Source of the DNA: Cobetia amphilecti
GTDB lineage: Bacteria; Pseudomonadota; Gammaproteobacteria; Pseudomonadales; Halomonadaceae
Assembly (NCBI RefSeq): GCF_030010415.1
Contig: NZ_JASCSA010000003.1
DNA: 64,000 bases
Strand: one strand, 5' to 3'
The notes beneath the pieces were generated by a model, which saw nothing but the letters and a program-made list of their open reading frames with translations, was not told the DNA's origin and did not search any database. Below are positions 16,515 to 25,960 of this stretch, in pieces. Numbering within the stretch: the first letter of the stretch is position 1; the number at the start of each line of letters is the position of its first letter. The position numbers were made by a program, and so were the translations under genes.

Positions 16515-16565
16515 GATATAGGTTATCTAGTTTACCAATATTGGTTGCGAATGAATCGCATTTCA
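16515..16565. promoter_or_regulatory. Dyad elements in the fpr-finR intergenic region
   Basis: The 286-bp divergent region is A/T-rich. It holds a perfect dyad TGCGA-N5-TCGCA (16546-16560) of T-N11-A type and a nearby partial dyad GGTTATCTAGTTTACC (16521-16536). Both are candidates for LysR-family (FinR) binding; which is used is unknown. Confidence 0.5.
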
Positions 16566-16668
16566 ACCTTGATCGTGCAGGGTCCGCCCGCTCTGACGGC
16601 GAATCCTGCGTTGCGTTCACTTTCGCCTCCTCATCTCTGCTCCTTCACTGCATGCCCCGGGAGGTCGA

Positions 16669-17616
16669 ATGCGCTACAGCCTTCGCCAGCTGGCCGTCTT
16701 CGTGGCGGTCGCGCGGCATGACAATGTCTCGCTGGCCGCCGACAGTCTGGCCATGTCGCAATCAGCTGCCAGCACGGCACTGGCCGAGCTGGAGCGTCAG
16801 TTCGATTGCCGGCTGTTCGATCGCCATGGCAAGCGCCTGCGGCTCAATGGCCTGGGGCGTGAGCTGCTGCCCAAGGCGATCGCGCTGCTGGACCAGGCCG
16901 AGGAGCTGGAGCAGCTGCTCGGTCAGCAGGACGCCACCGGCTCGCTGGAGATCGGCGCGACGCTGACCATCGGCAACTATCTGGCACCACAGATCATCGG
17001 TGACTTTCTGCATCATCACCCAGCCAGCCGCGTCGAGTTGCACGTGCACAACACCCATCAGCTGATCGACAAACTGGTGCACTTCGAACTGGACATCGGG
17101 CTGGTGGAGGGCGAGGTGGAGCACCCGCTGCTGGAGGCGACCCACTGGGTCAGTGATCAGCTGAGCATCTTCTGTGCGCCGTCACACCCGCTGGCACAGG
17201 GCGAGGTCACGCTTGAGCGCCTGCTGGCGGCTCGCTGGATCATGCGCGAGCGTGGCTCCGGCACACGCGGCACCTTCGAGCAGGCATTGCGCCCACATCT
17301 GGACGGGCCTTCGACCAGCGTTTCCCAGCGCCTCGACATCATGCTGGAGCTGGAACATACCGAAGCCATCAAGCGCGCCGTGGAAGCGGGGCTCGGCATC
17401 GGCTGCATCTCGCGCCTCGCGCTGAGAGATGCCTTTCGGCGCGGCAGCCTCGTCGAGCTGCCCACTCCATGGCTGGAGCTGACGCGCGCCTATCGCTTCG
17501 TCCACCATCGTGATCGCTTCATCACCCAGGCGATGCGCGAATTCGTCGCCGGTTGCCGCAACCTGAGCGGCAGCGCCTCACGCAGTGACGAGATCATCCT
17601 GCCGCAGGTGCCGTGA
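16669..17616 (+). CDS. finR: LysR-family regulator, FinR-like
   Basis: 315 residues. An N-terminal winged helix-turn-helix (MRYSLRQLAVFVAVARHDNV quoted from residue 1; MSQSAASTALAELE recognition region) precedes a LysR effector-binding domain. The divergent position next to fpr is the same as for FinR in Pseudomonas, which activates fprA under superoxide and is linked to sulfite and sulfur metabolism. ATG 16669 follows GGGAGG. Confidence 0.88.
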   Translation: MRYSLRQLAVFVAVARHDNVSLAADSLAMSQSAASTALAELERQFDCRLFDRHGKRLRLNGLGRELLPKAIALLDQAEELEQLLGQQDATGSLEIGATLTIGNYLAPQIIGDFLHHHPASRVELHVHNTHQLIDKLVHFELDIGLVEGEVEHPLLEATHWVSDQLSIFCAPSHPLAQGEVTLERLLAARWIMRERGSGTRGTFEQALRPHLDGPSTSVSQRLDIMLELEHTEAIKRAVEAGLGIGCISRLALRDAFRRGSLVELPTPWLELTRAYRFVHHRDRFITQAMREFVAGCRNLSGSASRSDEIILPQVP

Positions 17617-17736
17617 TTCGCACACGCTCGGCCTTCAGCAATCGAGCCTGATGGCACAGAGCATCAAGACACCAACCCCTGATGACACCATCCCTCTTGT
17701 CACGGGAATCATAATAATAGTGACCACTCACACACA

Positions 17737-17766
17737 GACGCCGCCAGCGTTTCCGCTGGCGGCGTC
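17737..17766. terminator. Hairpin between finR and the baeRF gene
   Basis: Perfect 13-bp arms GACGCCGCCAGCG (17737-17749) and CGCTGGCGGCGTC (17754-17766), loop TTTC. U-tracts are poor on both sides, so it may act by stabilising 3' ends. Confidence 0.7.
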
Positions 17767-17792
17767 CTGGTCTCTGGATGACGGGGGAGTGA

Positions 17793-18221
17793 TCAGTGAG
17801 TCAGGCCGGTGAAACGTGCCTTGATCTCATCAGCGCTCTCGTGGGAGAGGTCCTTGTCGACGGTTTCCGTCACCAGCTTGGCGACCGGCTTGTCGAGCTT
17901 GTCGCGCAGCGCCCCCAGGAACTTGGGCGCGGCGGCGATGATCAGCTGATCGAACTTGCCGTCATTGGCCGTCTGCTTGAGGTATTGCGCGACTTCCTTG
18001 GCGAAGAAGTCCTGATGCTTGTCAGAGGTCGCTCCATCATCGCCAGTCTGATGCAGGCTGCCGTGCCCGCCGCTGGATTCACCCTTGCCACCGGTTCTCA
18101 GGTCACCGGTATGCTGGCGGCTTTCAGGATGTACGAGGCTTTCCACTTCGGTGACCTTGCCAGCGGCACGGGCAAAGATACGTGCACGTGCGGCGTCGGC
18201 AGCAACGATGTAAGTAACCAT
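17793..18221 (-). CDS. Host-attachment/baeRF-domain protein
   Basis: 142 residues beginning MVTYIVAADAARARIFAR, with a Gly/His-rich central loop and LIIAAAPKFLGALRDKL. This is the bacterial archaeo-eukaryotic release factor (baeRF) fold also called host attachment protein. Biochemical function is not established; a role in RNA- or ribosome-related stress has been proposed from the fold. Stand-alone gene between two hairpins. Confidence 0.85.
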   Translation of the reverse strand: MVTYIVAADAARARIFARAAGKVTEVESLVHPESRQHTGDLRTGGKGESSGGHGSLHQTGDDGATSDKHQDFFAKEVAQYLKQTANDGKFDQLIIAAAPKFLGALRDKLDKPVAKLVTETVDKDLSHESADEIKARFTGLTH

Positions 18222-18398
18222 TTACACACTCCCTGTCTCTCGTGAGGCGTCGTTGATGAAGAATGACGATCATCGCTTCGCTTTCAATTGACTACATGCT
18301 GGCACCCTTGCGCACATTCAACCCTTGCCGCTCATTTCCCGCACACCGCCCCGCCAGCCCGACGCCTGAAGGTCGACAGGAAAGCAGATAACCAAAAA

Positions 18399-18430
18399 CG
18401 CCAGGGCCGCCCCGAAGGGCGGCCCTGGCG
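18399..18430 (-). terminator. Terminator of the chemoreceptor gene
   Basis: Arms CGCCAGGGCCGCCC and GGGCGGCCCTGGCG (18399-18412 and 18417-18430) with loop CGAA; on the minus strand it is followed by TTTTT. Confidence 0.88.
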
Positions 18431-18475
18431 TCTGATGCCTGTCACTGGCGACTGCCAGCTCGCGTGCTGACGGCC

Positions 18476-20419
18476 TTACCAGGCTTGCCAATCCAGCTCC
18501 TCCGATGCGACGGGGCTGGCAGCACGGGGACGGGAGCCCTGTGCGGACAGGGTGCCTGCGCTGCGCGGCGCCATTGCGGGCGGCTGCGCAGGGCCATCCA
18601 GACGGAAGCGGCCCACCATCTCGGCCAGACGCGCCGACTGCTCGGAGAGCGCATCCGCTGCCGCGGCGGATTCCTCCACCAGCGCCGCATTCTGCTGTGT
18701 CACCTGGTCCAGCTCGGCCACGGCGCTGGAGACCTGTCCGACACCGTGATTCTGCTCCTGGGTGGCATGGCTGATCTCGCCGATCACCTCACTGACACGC
18801 ATCACGCTGGCGACGATCTCGTTCATGGTGCTGCCGGCTACCCTGACCTGTTCGGCACCATTGCGCGTGCGCTCGTTGGCGGAGCTGATCAGCGTGGCGA
18901 TTTCCCGCGAGGCCTCGGAAGAGCGCTGGGCGAGGGTACGCACCTCACCGGCCACCACCGCGAAGCCACGCCCCTGCTCGCCGGCGCGGGCCGCCTCGAC
19001 GGAGGCATTCAATGCCAGCAGGTTGGTCTGGAAGGCGATGGAGTCCATGACACTGACGATCTCGGTGATCTTGCGCGAGTCGTCATCGATGCCCTGCATG
19101 GTGGTGACGACCTCTCCGATCACCTCACCACCGCGACGCGCGACCTCACTGGCCGACTTGGCCAGACCGTCAGCTTCATGTGCGGAGTCCGCGGACTGGG
19201 CGACTGTACCGGAGATCTGCTCCATCGAGGCCGAAGTTTCCTGCAGATTGGCCGCCGCCTGCTCGGTACGTGACGACAGATCCTGACTGCCCTGGCTGAT
19301 CTCGGCGGCGGCAGTCTGCACCGCGCCGCTGGCGAGGCGAATCTCGCTGAGCACGCCATTGAGGGTCGAGACGAAGCGATTGAAGGCATTGCTGATCTCG
19401 GCGACTTCATCACGCCCGCTGACCTGAATGCGCCGCGTGAGATCGCCCTCGCCTGCAGCGATATCCACCAGTGCATCACGCACCAGCGCCAGGCCGCGCA
19501 GACTGCGGCTGGCGATCCACGACATCATGGCGGCCGCCCCCAGCAACACCAGCAGCGTCATGGCCAGCGTGGTCCACAGCTGGGCATAAAGCGGTGCATC
19601 CGAGTCGGCCACATCCAGGGCCAGCGCCAGACGCCAGCCGGTATCTCCCAGCCCTGCCGAATCCAGCTCGGCACTGAACATGCGGTAGTCACGCTGCTGG
19701 ATATCGACCACCAGTGCCGACTGGCCGGCGGCCACCAGGCGATTGCTGCTGGCCAGGGTCTCGGGCGTCAGCGCCGATGCGAGTGAACTCATCGGCTTGA
19801 GCACCAGGGCATCATCCGGGTGGGCGATCAGCGTGCCGGTATCGTCGATCAGGAAGGCGAAGCTGTTGGGCGTCGGCGAGAGTTCGGCGACCGTGCGGGT
19901 GATGAACGCCAGCGGCAGATCACCACTGACCACGGCGACCAGCCGTGAGCCGCGATAGACCGGCGCCGCCACGCTGATTTCCAGTTCGCCACTGGTGGCA
20001 CCGACATAGGGCGCCGTGATGACGGGCTTGCCGGTCGCCACCGCCGCCTGATACCAGCCACGTTGGCGCGGGTCATAACCTGCCCGCCCCGGGCGCCCAT
20101 CGAAGTAGCGGAAACGACCATCCGGGAAGCCGACATAGGTCTTGCTGAAGTCGCCCTGCTTCATCGCCTGGGTCAAGGCGGCATCGGGGAAGTTCTCGAG
20201 GCTACTGGCCGCGATGCCGCTCACCGCATTGATATGCACGCTGAACCACTGACTCAGCTGGGCGGCGTTCGATCTCAGCAACTGTTGCTGGTAGTCGCTC
20301 TCATCGGCATGCGTATTGCGGAACGTGGTCCAGGCATTCAGGCTGCTGACGACCACCAGCGCCACCAGCACTATCGCCACACAGGCTAACGTGATGCGCG
20401 CACGTAACGAGGCAAACAT
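18476..20419 (-). CDS. Methyl-accepting chemotaxis protein with dCache sensor
   Basis: 647 residues: membrane segment 1 (about 11-30), periplasmic dCache_1 domain with the YFDGRPGRAGYDPRQRGWYQ-type signature, membrane segment 2 (about 285-305), HAMP and a full signalling hairpin with the tip QTNLLALNASVEAARAGEQG. dCache receptors often bind amino acids or polyamines. It ends in EELDWQAW, which resembles a CheR/CheB-tethering pentapeptide on a flexible linker, but with Trp as the last residue. ATG 20419 has AAGGAG 6 bp upstream; the long upstream extension of the frame is not coding. Confidence 0.94.
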   Translation of the reverse strand: MFASLRARITLACVAIVLVALVVVSSLNAWTTFRNTHADESDYQQQLLRSNAAQLSQWFSVHINAVSGIAASSLENFPDAALTQAMKQGDFSKTYVGFPDGRFRYFDGRPGRAGYDPRQRGWYQAAVATGKPVITAPYVGATSGELEISVAAPVYRGSRLVAVVSGDLPLAFITRTVAELSPTPNSFAFLIDDTGTLIAHPDDALVLKPMSSLASALTPETLASSNRLVAAGQSALVVDIQQRDYRMFSAELDSAGLGDTGWRLALALDVADSDAPLYAQLWTTLAMTLLVLLGAAAMMSWIASRSLRGLALVRDALVDIAAGEGDLTRRIQVSGRDEVAEISNAFNRFVSTLNGVLSEIRLASGAVQTAAAEISQGSQDLSSRTEQAAANLQETSASMEQISGTVAQSADSAHEADGLAKSASEVARRGGEVIGEVVTTMQGIDDDSRKITEIVSVMDSIAFQTNLLALNASVEAARAGEQGRGFAVVAGEVRTLAQRSSEASREIATLISSANERTRNGAEQVRVAGSTMNEIVASVMRVSEVIGEISHATQEQNHGVGQVSSAVAELDQVTQQNAALVEESAAAADALSEQSARLAEMVGRFRLDGPAQPPAMAPRSAGTLSAQGSRPRAASPVASEELDWQAW

Positions 20420-20755
20420 CGCCACTCCTTGGTTCAAATCCATCGGGAAGGGGGCCGGGGGCCGCCAGCGCAGAGCGCGTCGGTCTGCCCCTCGGTGGCA
20501 AGGCATGCAGGCATGCGGTGTACCGGCGTCATCATCGGTACGTGCCGCCCTCTGTATCGGCATGCCCGGCCTTTCCTTTACCCCGCCAGCCGCATGCAAC
20601 GCTCCTCCATCGTTGCCGGAACCGACACTGGCGTCGCGACTCCCGGACATGACGTCGATGGCGAAGTGCGTGCTAACATCCGCCCAACGCGGGGTGCCGC
20701 CTGCCCGTCTGCCACCGCTCCCCTCATCCTGTGGTCTTTTCTCGGAGAAGTTTCG

Positions 20756-21304
20756 ATGCGCAATCTGCTCCTGATGCGCCGCCCGCTGCCCCGGCGCGTG
20801 CTGGTCACCGCTCACCTGATGCTGCAGCTGGGATTGCTGGCGGCTGCCTGCGGCTGGACGCTGCAGCACTTGACGCCCATCGGGCCTGACAACTCGCTGG
20901 TCGCGCAGTGGCCGGTACTGGCGCAGGGTGTCGGCGGCTTCCTGCTGGCCTTCGTGATGACGCGCCTGCTGTTCGAGTTGCTGATGGCGCCGCATCACCT
21001 GCTGAGCATTCGCGGGGCCAATCACACCCTGGATGCCGCGGCGCTGGTGACGCGCTCCATCTCGCGCCGCCCGGCGGTGCACGACAATGACGACAGCTGG
21101 GTCGGCAAGCCGCGCAGCGTCACCTGGCCGCGCGAAGGCGAAGAAGCCCCCGCTGCCACAGCGGCGGCAACGACATCTGCCGATACACCTGCCGCTGCAT
21201 CGCCCAAGGCCGCGGCCAAGCCGCAGGAGCCAAGCCTGGGCAGCGATGAAGAGCTGCCAGACACCAGCAGCAGCGAAGTACGCCGCACCGAGCCCAGCCT
21301 TTAA
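20756..21304 (+). CDS. Hypothetical membrane protein with Ala/Pro-rich tail
   Basis: 182 residues, not recognised. Two hydrophobic segments (about 17-35 and 55-75) are followed by a basic stretch and a low-complexity Ala/Ser/Pro/Glu tail. ATG 20756 has CGGAGAAG upstream. It is divergent from the chemoreceptor; the 336-bp region between them contains no other gene. The pattern of two helices flanking a short loop resembles DUF4282-type small membrane proteins, but this is a guess. Confidence 0.75.
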   Translation: MRNLLLMRRPLPRRVLVTAHLMLQLGLLAAACGWTLQHLTPIGPDNSLVAQWPVLAQGVGGFLLAFVMTRLLFELLMAPHHLLSIRGANHTLDAAALVTRSISRRPAVHDNDDSWVGKPRSVTWPREGEEAPAATAAATTSADTPAAASPKAAAKPQEPSLGSDEELPDTSSSEVRRTEPSL

Positions 21305-21372
21305 ACGAGCCTCTTTATCCAGAGGTGCGAGATGACAGTGAGCGCCCACTGACTTCCTTTCGGCTCACACAC

Positions 21373-21412
21373 GAAAACGCCCCGCGTGATGGAAATCACG
21401 CGGGGCGTTTTC
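21373..21412. terminator. Bidirectional terminator between the hypothetical gene and aapP
   Basis: Arms GAAAACGCCCCGCGTGAT (21373-21390) and ATCACGCGGGGCGTTTTC (21395-21412) are perfect, loop GGAA, with T-rich flanks. Confidence 0.93.
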
Positions 21413-21448
21413 TTTTTACGGCTTATAGCATCCGATCGGTCCGTGGCC

Positions 21449-22231
21449 TCAATGCCCCAGAATCTGGCTGAGGAACAGCTGGGTCCGCTCGGACTGCGGG
21501 TTGTTGAAGAACGGCTCCGGCGCGTTCTCTTCAATGATCTGGCCCTGATCCATGAAGATGACGCGGTCGGCGACGGTCTTGGCGAAGCCCATCTCGTGGG
21601 TCACGCACAGCATGGTCATGCCTTCATTGGCCAGTTCGACCATGACATCCAGCACTTCCTTGATCATCTCCGGGTCCAGCGCCGAGGTCGGCTCATCGAA
21701 CAGCATCACCTCCGGGCTCAGACACAGCGAGCGCGCGATCGCGACACGCTGCTGCTGGCCACCGGACAGCTGACCGGGGAACTTGTGGGCCTGATCAGCG
21801 ATGCGCACGCGCTCCAGGTACTTCATGGCTTCGGCTTCCGCCTCGCGGCGCGGCCGCTTCTGCACCCAGATCGGCGCCAGACAGCAGTTCTCGAGCACCG
21901 TCAGGTGCGGGAACAGGTTGAAGTGCTGGAACACCATGCCGACGTTGCGACGGATCGCCTCGATCTGCTTGATGTCCTGGGTCAGCGGCATGCCGTTGAC
22001 CACGATATCGCCTTCCTGATGCTCCTCGAGATGATTGATGCAGCGGATCATCGTCGACTTGCCGGACCCCGAAGGGCCACAGATGACGATACGTTCGCCC
22101 TTGCGCACGCTCAGGTTGATGTCGCGCAGCACGTGGAAGTCGCCGTACCACTTGTTGAGGCCCTTGAGCTCGATCATCGGGCGCTCATCGGCGCCGGTGT
22201 TGCCCTGCGAGGCGGATGTTGTCGTTGTCAT
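21449..22231 (-). CDS. aapP: General L-amino acid ABC transporter ATP-binding protein
   Basis: 260 residues. Walker A GPSGSGKST, ABC signature LSGGQQQRVAIARSL and Walker B VMLFDEPTSALDP are intact, and the protein is typical of polar amino acid transporter ATPases (GlnQ/AapP). It energises uptake with the AapQ/AapM permeases. It is last in aapJQMP, 24 bp after aapM. Confidence 0.95.
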   Translation of the reverse strand: MTTTTSASQGNTGADERPMIELKGLNKWYGDFHVLRDINLSVRKGERIVICGPSGSGKSTMIRCINHLEEHQEGDIVVNGMPLTQDIKQIEAIRRNVGMVFQHFNLFPHLTVLENCCLAPIWVQKRPRREAEAEAMKYLERVRIADQAHKFPGQLSGGQQQRVAIARSLCLSPEVMLFDEPTSALDPEMIKEVLDVMVELANEGMTMLCVTHEMGFAKTVADRVIFMDQGQIIEENAPEPFFNNPQSERTQLFLSQILGH

Positions 22232-22255
22232 GATGAAGATTCCTTGGCGCCGTGA

Positions 22256-23380
22256 TCAGCGCTTCTTGTGACCGGTATGCAGCAGGCGCTCGAGATACTG
22301 GCTGTAGCGCGACATGCTGAAGCAGAAGACCCAGAAGACCAGCGCCACGAAGGCGTAGCCCTCGATGGAGTAGCCCAGCCATTTGGGGTCGGCGAGACCG
22401 GCCTGCACGATGGCGAGCAGATCGAAGAGCCCGATGATCAGTACCAGCGAGGTGTCCTTGAACAGGGCGATGAAGGTATTCACGATGCCGGGAATCATCA
22501 GCTTGAGCGCCTGGGGCAGCACGATCAGCCCCATGTTGCGCCAGTAGCCCAGCCCCAGCGCCATGCCGGCCTCGGTCTGTCCCTTCGGGATCGCCTGCAG
22601 GCCACCACGCACCACTTCCGCCATGTAGGCACTCTGGAACAGGGTGATGCCGATCAGCGCGCGCACCAGCTTGTCGAGATTGACCTCACCGGGCACGAAC
22701 AGCGGCAGCATCACCGAGGCCATGAACAGCACCGTGATGAGCGGCACGCCGCGCCAGAACTCGATGAACACCACACAGATGCTTTTCACGATCGGCATCT
22801 CGGAGCGACGCCCCAGCGCCAGCAGGATCCCCAGCGGCAGTGCCGCCACGATACCCACCACCGCCAGCACCAGTGTCAGCATCAGGCCGCCCCACTCGTG
22901 GGTACCGACGATCTCGAGGCCGAAGCTGCCGCCATGCAGCAGGAAGTAGGCGATGAAGGGGAACACCGCCAGGCTGACGATGGCGACCCAGCCCTTGGCC
23001 GGCAGCTTCGGAATCGCCAGCCAGGCGATCAGAGCCGCAAAGACGGCGAAGACGATATCGACCCGCCAGGTTTCCTCACTCGGGTAGAAGCCGTAGATGA
23101 ACTGATCGAGACGCGCACTGATGAATACCCAGCAGGCGCCCTCCCCCGTGCAGTCCTCTCGTGAGGTGCCGCTCCAGCTGGCATCGATCAGCGCCCATTG
23201 CAGGCTGGGCACCACCAGCAGATAGACCAGATACAGCGCGAACAGCGTGAACAGCGTATTGATCGGTCCGGCGAACAGATTGCTGCGCAACCAGGCCACC
23301 GCGCCGATGCTGTCGCTCGGCGCCGGACGGGAATCGATCATCTTCTCGGTGACCCGTGACAGGGTCTTTTCAATCGACAT
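22256..23380 (-). CDS. aapM: General L-amino acid ABC transporter permease AapM
   Basis: 374 residues, longer than ordinary HisM-type permeases because of an N-terminal extension with extra membrane segments and a loop containing CTGEGACW, as in AapM. The permease EAA-type loop is in GQTEAGMALGLGYWRNMGLI. It pairs with AapQ in the inner membrane. It starts 10 bp after the aapQ stop. Confidence 0.94.
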   Translation of the reverse strand: MSIEKTLSRVTEKMIDSRPAPSDSIGAVAWLRSNLFAGPINTLFTLFALYLVYLLVVPSLQWALIDASWSGTSREDCTGEGACWVFISARLDQFIYGFYPSEETWRVDIVFAVFAALIAWLAIPKLPAKGWVAIVSLAVFPFIAYFLLHGGSFGLEIVGTHEWGGLMLTLVLAVVGIVAALPLGILLALGRRSEMPIVKSICVVFIEFWRGVPLITVLFMASVMLPLFVPGEVNLDKLVRALIGITLFQSAYMAEVVRGGLQAIPKGQTEAGMALGLGYWRNMGLIVLPQALKLMIPGIVNTFIALFKDTSLVLIIGLFDLLAIVQAGLADPKWLGYSIEGYAFVALVFWVFCFSMSRYSQYLERLLHTGHKKR

Positions 23381-23390
23381 GGGCAGACCC

Positions 23391-24581
23391 TCAGCGCTCG
23401 ACCAACGCCATGCGGGCGTTGAACCAGTTCATGAACATGGAGACCAGCAGACTGATGGTCAGATAGACCAGCATCGTCATGGCGATCACCTCGATGGCCT
23501 GACCGGTCTGGTTGAGCGTGGTACCCGCGAAGACCGAGACCAGATCGGGATAGCCGATGGCCGTGGCCAGCGACGAGTTCTTGATCAGGTTCAGGTACTG
23601 GCTGGTCAGCGGCGGGATGATGACGCGCAGCGCCTGCGGCACCACCACCAGACGCAGCGTCATGCCACCGGACAGCGACAGCGCCCGTGACGCTTCGGTC
23701 TGGCCGTGCGGTACCGCTTCGATGCCGGAACGCACGATCTCGGCAATGAAGGCTGCGGTATAGACCGACAGCGCGACCCACAGGGCGAGGAACTCGGGGA
23801 CGACCGTGATACCGCCACGGAAGTTGAAGCCCTTGAGTTCCGGCAGCTCCCAGCTCAGCGGCATGCCCATCACGAAATAGGCCAGCAGCGGCGCCACGAT
23901 GATCAGGCCGAGCGAGATCCAGCCCGCCGGCAGGCGCTGTCCGGTACGCGCCTGACGCTGGCGGTTCCAGTAGCTGAAGATGCCGCTGGCGACGACGGCC
24001 AGCACGAACACGGCAATCACCACCGAGAAACCGCTGGAGGTGATGGGGGCCGGCACGAACAGACCGCGCACGTTGAGGAAGAACGCCTCGCCCAGCGACA
24101 GCGAGCCACGCGGACTTGGCAGGGTTCTCAGGACGGCGAAATACCAGAAGAAGATCTGCAGCAGCAGCGGGATATTGCGGAAGACTTCGATATAGACCGC
24201 CGCCAGCCGTGAGATCAGCCAGTTGGGGGACAGGCGCGCGACCCCCATGACGAAGCCGATCACGGTCGCGGCGATGACACCCAGTGCGGATATCAACAAG
24301 GTATTGAGCAGGCCGACGATGAAGGTATCGCCATAAGTGGATTGCTCGGAATAGTCGATCAGGCTCTGCAGGATGCCAAAGCCTGCGGTGTTGTCCAGAA
24401 AGGCAAAGCCGGTGGTGATGCCACGGCTTTCGAGGTTGGTCAGGGTATTGCTGACGATGATCGCCAACACACCGAACACGCCTGCCAGCATCAATAGCTG
24501 GAAGATCAGTGCCCGCTTGGCCGGGTCACGCCAGAATGGCGGCTTGACCGTGGCCGGCGGGCGAGAAGCAGGTTGTGTCAT
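23391..24581 (-). CDS. aapQ: General L-amino acid ABC transporter permease AapQ
   Basis: 396 residues with about eight membrane segments and an elongated N-terminal half typical of AapQ. The EAA loop is GQTEASRALSLSGGMTLRLV. Forms the channel with AapM. It is separated from aapJ by a 268-bp stretch containing two stem-loops, which would allow a lower level of expression than the binding protein. Confidence 0.94.
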   Translation of the reverse strand: MTQPASRPPATVKPPFWRDPAKRALIFQLLMLAGVFGVLAIIVSNTLTNLESRGITTGFAFLDNTAGFGILQSLIDYSEQSTYGDTFIVGLLNTLLISALGVIAATVIGFVMGVARLSPNWLISRLAAVYIEVFRNIPLLLQIFFWYFAVLRTLPSPRGSLSLGEAFFLNVRGLFVPAPITSSGFSVVIAVFVLAVVASGIFSYWNRQRQARTGQRLPAGWISLGLIIVAPLLAYFVMGMPLSWELPELKGFNFRGGITVVPEFLALWVALSVYTAAFIAEIVRSGIEAVPHGQTEASRALSLSGGMTLRLVVVPQALRVIIPPLTSQYLNLIKNSSLATAIGYPDLVSVFAGTTLNQTGQAIEVIAMTMLVYLTISLLVSMFMNWFNARMALVER

Positions 24582-24703
24582 ACAGGCAATCTCCGCCGGA
24601 AAGCTATGCGACTTCCGCCTGCCGTCCTATCGAACGGCAGATCAGTTATCTCTCGGCACTCGATGAATGGGTCACGAGGAACAGGCTGGGCCTCACAGGC
24701 TGG

Positions 24704-24790
24704 GGCTCATGTGGGATTTCTTGTTGCCGGGCCCCACATGACGCTGGCCAGAGGAAGTGGAGCAAGACGCTCACTTCCCCTGGCCAGCGT
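24704..24790 (-). terminator. Intercistronic stem-loops between aapJ and aapQ
   Basis: A large hairpin has arms ACGCTGGCCAGAGGAAGTG (24741-24759) and CACTTCCCCTGGCCAGCGT (24772-24790) with one mismatch. A second, CATGTGGG/CCCACATG, lies just downstream (about 24710-24740). No U-tract follows, so partial termination or 3'-end protection of the aapJ mRNA is more likely than full termination. Confidence 0.75.
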
Positions 24791-24849
24791 CCTTGCTCAG
24801 CCTGTCATGAGGGGCAAGGCCCACCCGCAGTACAGGGCGAGCCCGCGCA

Positions 24850-25875
24850 TCAGCGAACCGGCGGGGCGTACTGGACGCCGCCATCGGTCCACAGTGCGTT
24901 CAAGCCGCGCTCGATACCCAGTGCGGAGCCGGTACCGACGTTGCGCTCGAACATCTGACCGTAGTTACCGACCTGCTTGATGACCTGGTAGGCCCAGTCA
25001 GCCGGCAGCCCCATGGCTTCCCCGTAGTTGCCATCGGCACCGACCAGGCGCGCGACGTTCGGGTTGGTGTCCGACTTCTTCTCTTCGATGTTGTCGGAGC
25101 TCAGCCCCATCTCTTCGGCGTTGATCTGGGCGAACAGGGTCCATTTGACGATGTTGAACCACTGGTCATCGCCCTGACGGACGACGGGGCCCAGCGGTTC
25201 CTTGGAGATGACTTCCGGCAGCACCATCGCGGATGCCGGATCGGAGAGCTTGATACGAAGCGCGTAGAGCTGGGATTGGTCGGAGGTCAGGACGTCACAA
25301 CGACCGGCCTCGAAGCCCTTGACGGTCTGGTCAGAGGTATCGAAGACGACCGGCTCGAAGGACATGTCATTCATGCGGAAATAGTCCGCCAGGTTGAGCT
25401 CGGTGGTGGTGCCGGACTGGATGCAGACGGCTGCCCCGTCCAGCTCCTTGGCACTGGAGACGCCCAGGTCCTTGCTGACCATGAAGCCCTGACCGTCGTA
25501 ATAGTTCACGCCAGCGAAGTTGAGGCCCAGTGAGGTGTCACGGGTCGCCGTCCAGGTGGTGTTGCGGGACAGGACATCAATCTCGCCGGACTGCAGCGCG
25601 GTGAAACGCTCCTTGGCCGTCAGCGGCACATAGCGCACCTTGCTGGCATCGCCCAGCACGGCTGCCGCGACGCCTCGGCAGACGTCGACATCGAGGCCCT
25701 GCCAGTTACCGGCGTCATCCGGTGCCGAGAAGCCCGGCAAGCCGGTGCTGACGCCACACTGGACAAAGCCCTTTTCCTTGACGCTATCCAGGGTCGCGGC
25801 ACTGGCGCCTGTCGCCATGGAGGCGGCCAGGACAGCGGCGCTAGCGATCAGCAGTGGCTTCTTGTTGTTATGCAT
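24850..25875 (-). CDS. aapJ: Periplasmic general L-amino acid-binding protein
   Basis: 341 residues with a signal peptide ending near ATGASA and a family 3 solute-binding fold (AATLDSVKEKGFVQCGVSTG after the cleavage point; VPLTAKERFTALQSGEIDVL). It delivers a wide range of L-amino acids to AapQMP. ATG 25875 is chosen for its GAGGGA site and because it starts the signal peptide. A sigma54-type promoter lies about 90 bp upstream. Confidence 0.95.
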   Translation of the reverse strand: MHNNKKPLLIASAAVLAASMATGASAATLDSVKEKGFVQCGVSTGLPGFSAPDDAGNWQGLDVDVCRGVAAAVLGDASKVRYVPLTAKERFTALQSGEIDVLSRNTTWTATRDTSLGLNFAGVNYYDGQGFMVSKDLGVSSAKELDGAAVCIQSGTTTELNLADYFRMNDMSFEPVVFDTSDQTVKGFEAGRCDVLTSDQSQLYALRIKLSDPASAMVLPEVISKEPLGPVVRQGDDQWFNIVKWTLFAQINAEEMGLSSDNIEEKKSDTNPNVARLVGADGNYGEAMGLPADWAYQVIKQVGNYGQMFERNVGTGSALGIERGLNALWTDGGVQYAPPVR

Positions 25876-25927
25876 CGTGATTCCCTCGCGAAAGTCTGGA
25901 GTCCGCTCGATCAGCCTCGAGTCAGAA

Positions 25928-25951
25928 GTGGTGCAATGCATTGCATGGCAC
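25928..25951 (-). repeat. Near-palindromic element in the aapJ leader
   Basis: GGTGC and GCACC flank an ATGCAATGCAT-like centre (25930-25952), close to the expected transcription start. It could be an operator for a nitrogen or amino acid regulator; the dyad is imperfect. Confidence 0.4.
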
Positions 25952-25960
25952 CTACCGACA

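Noticed and set aside
20420..21349. N-terminal extension of the chemoreceptor frame to 21349
   Set aside because: The extension is Arg/Gln-rich, runs antisense to another gene, and the receptor has a strong ribosome site and membrane anchor at 20419.
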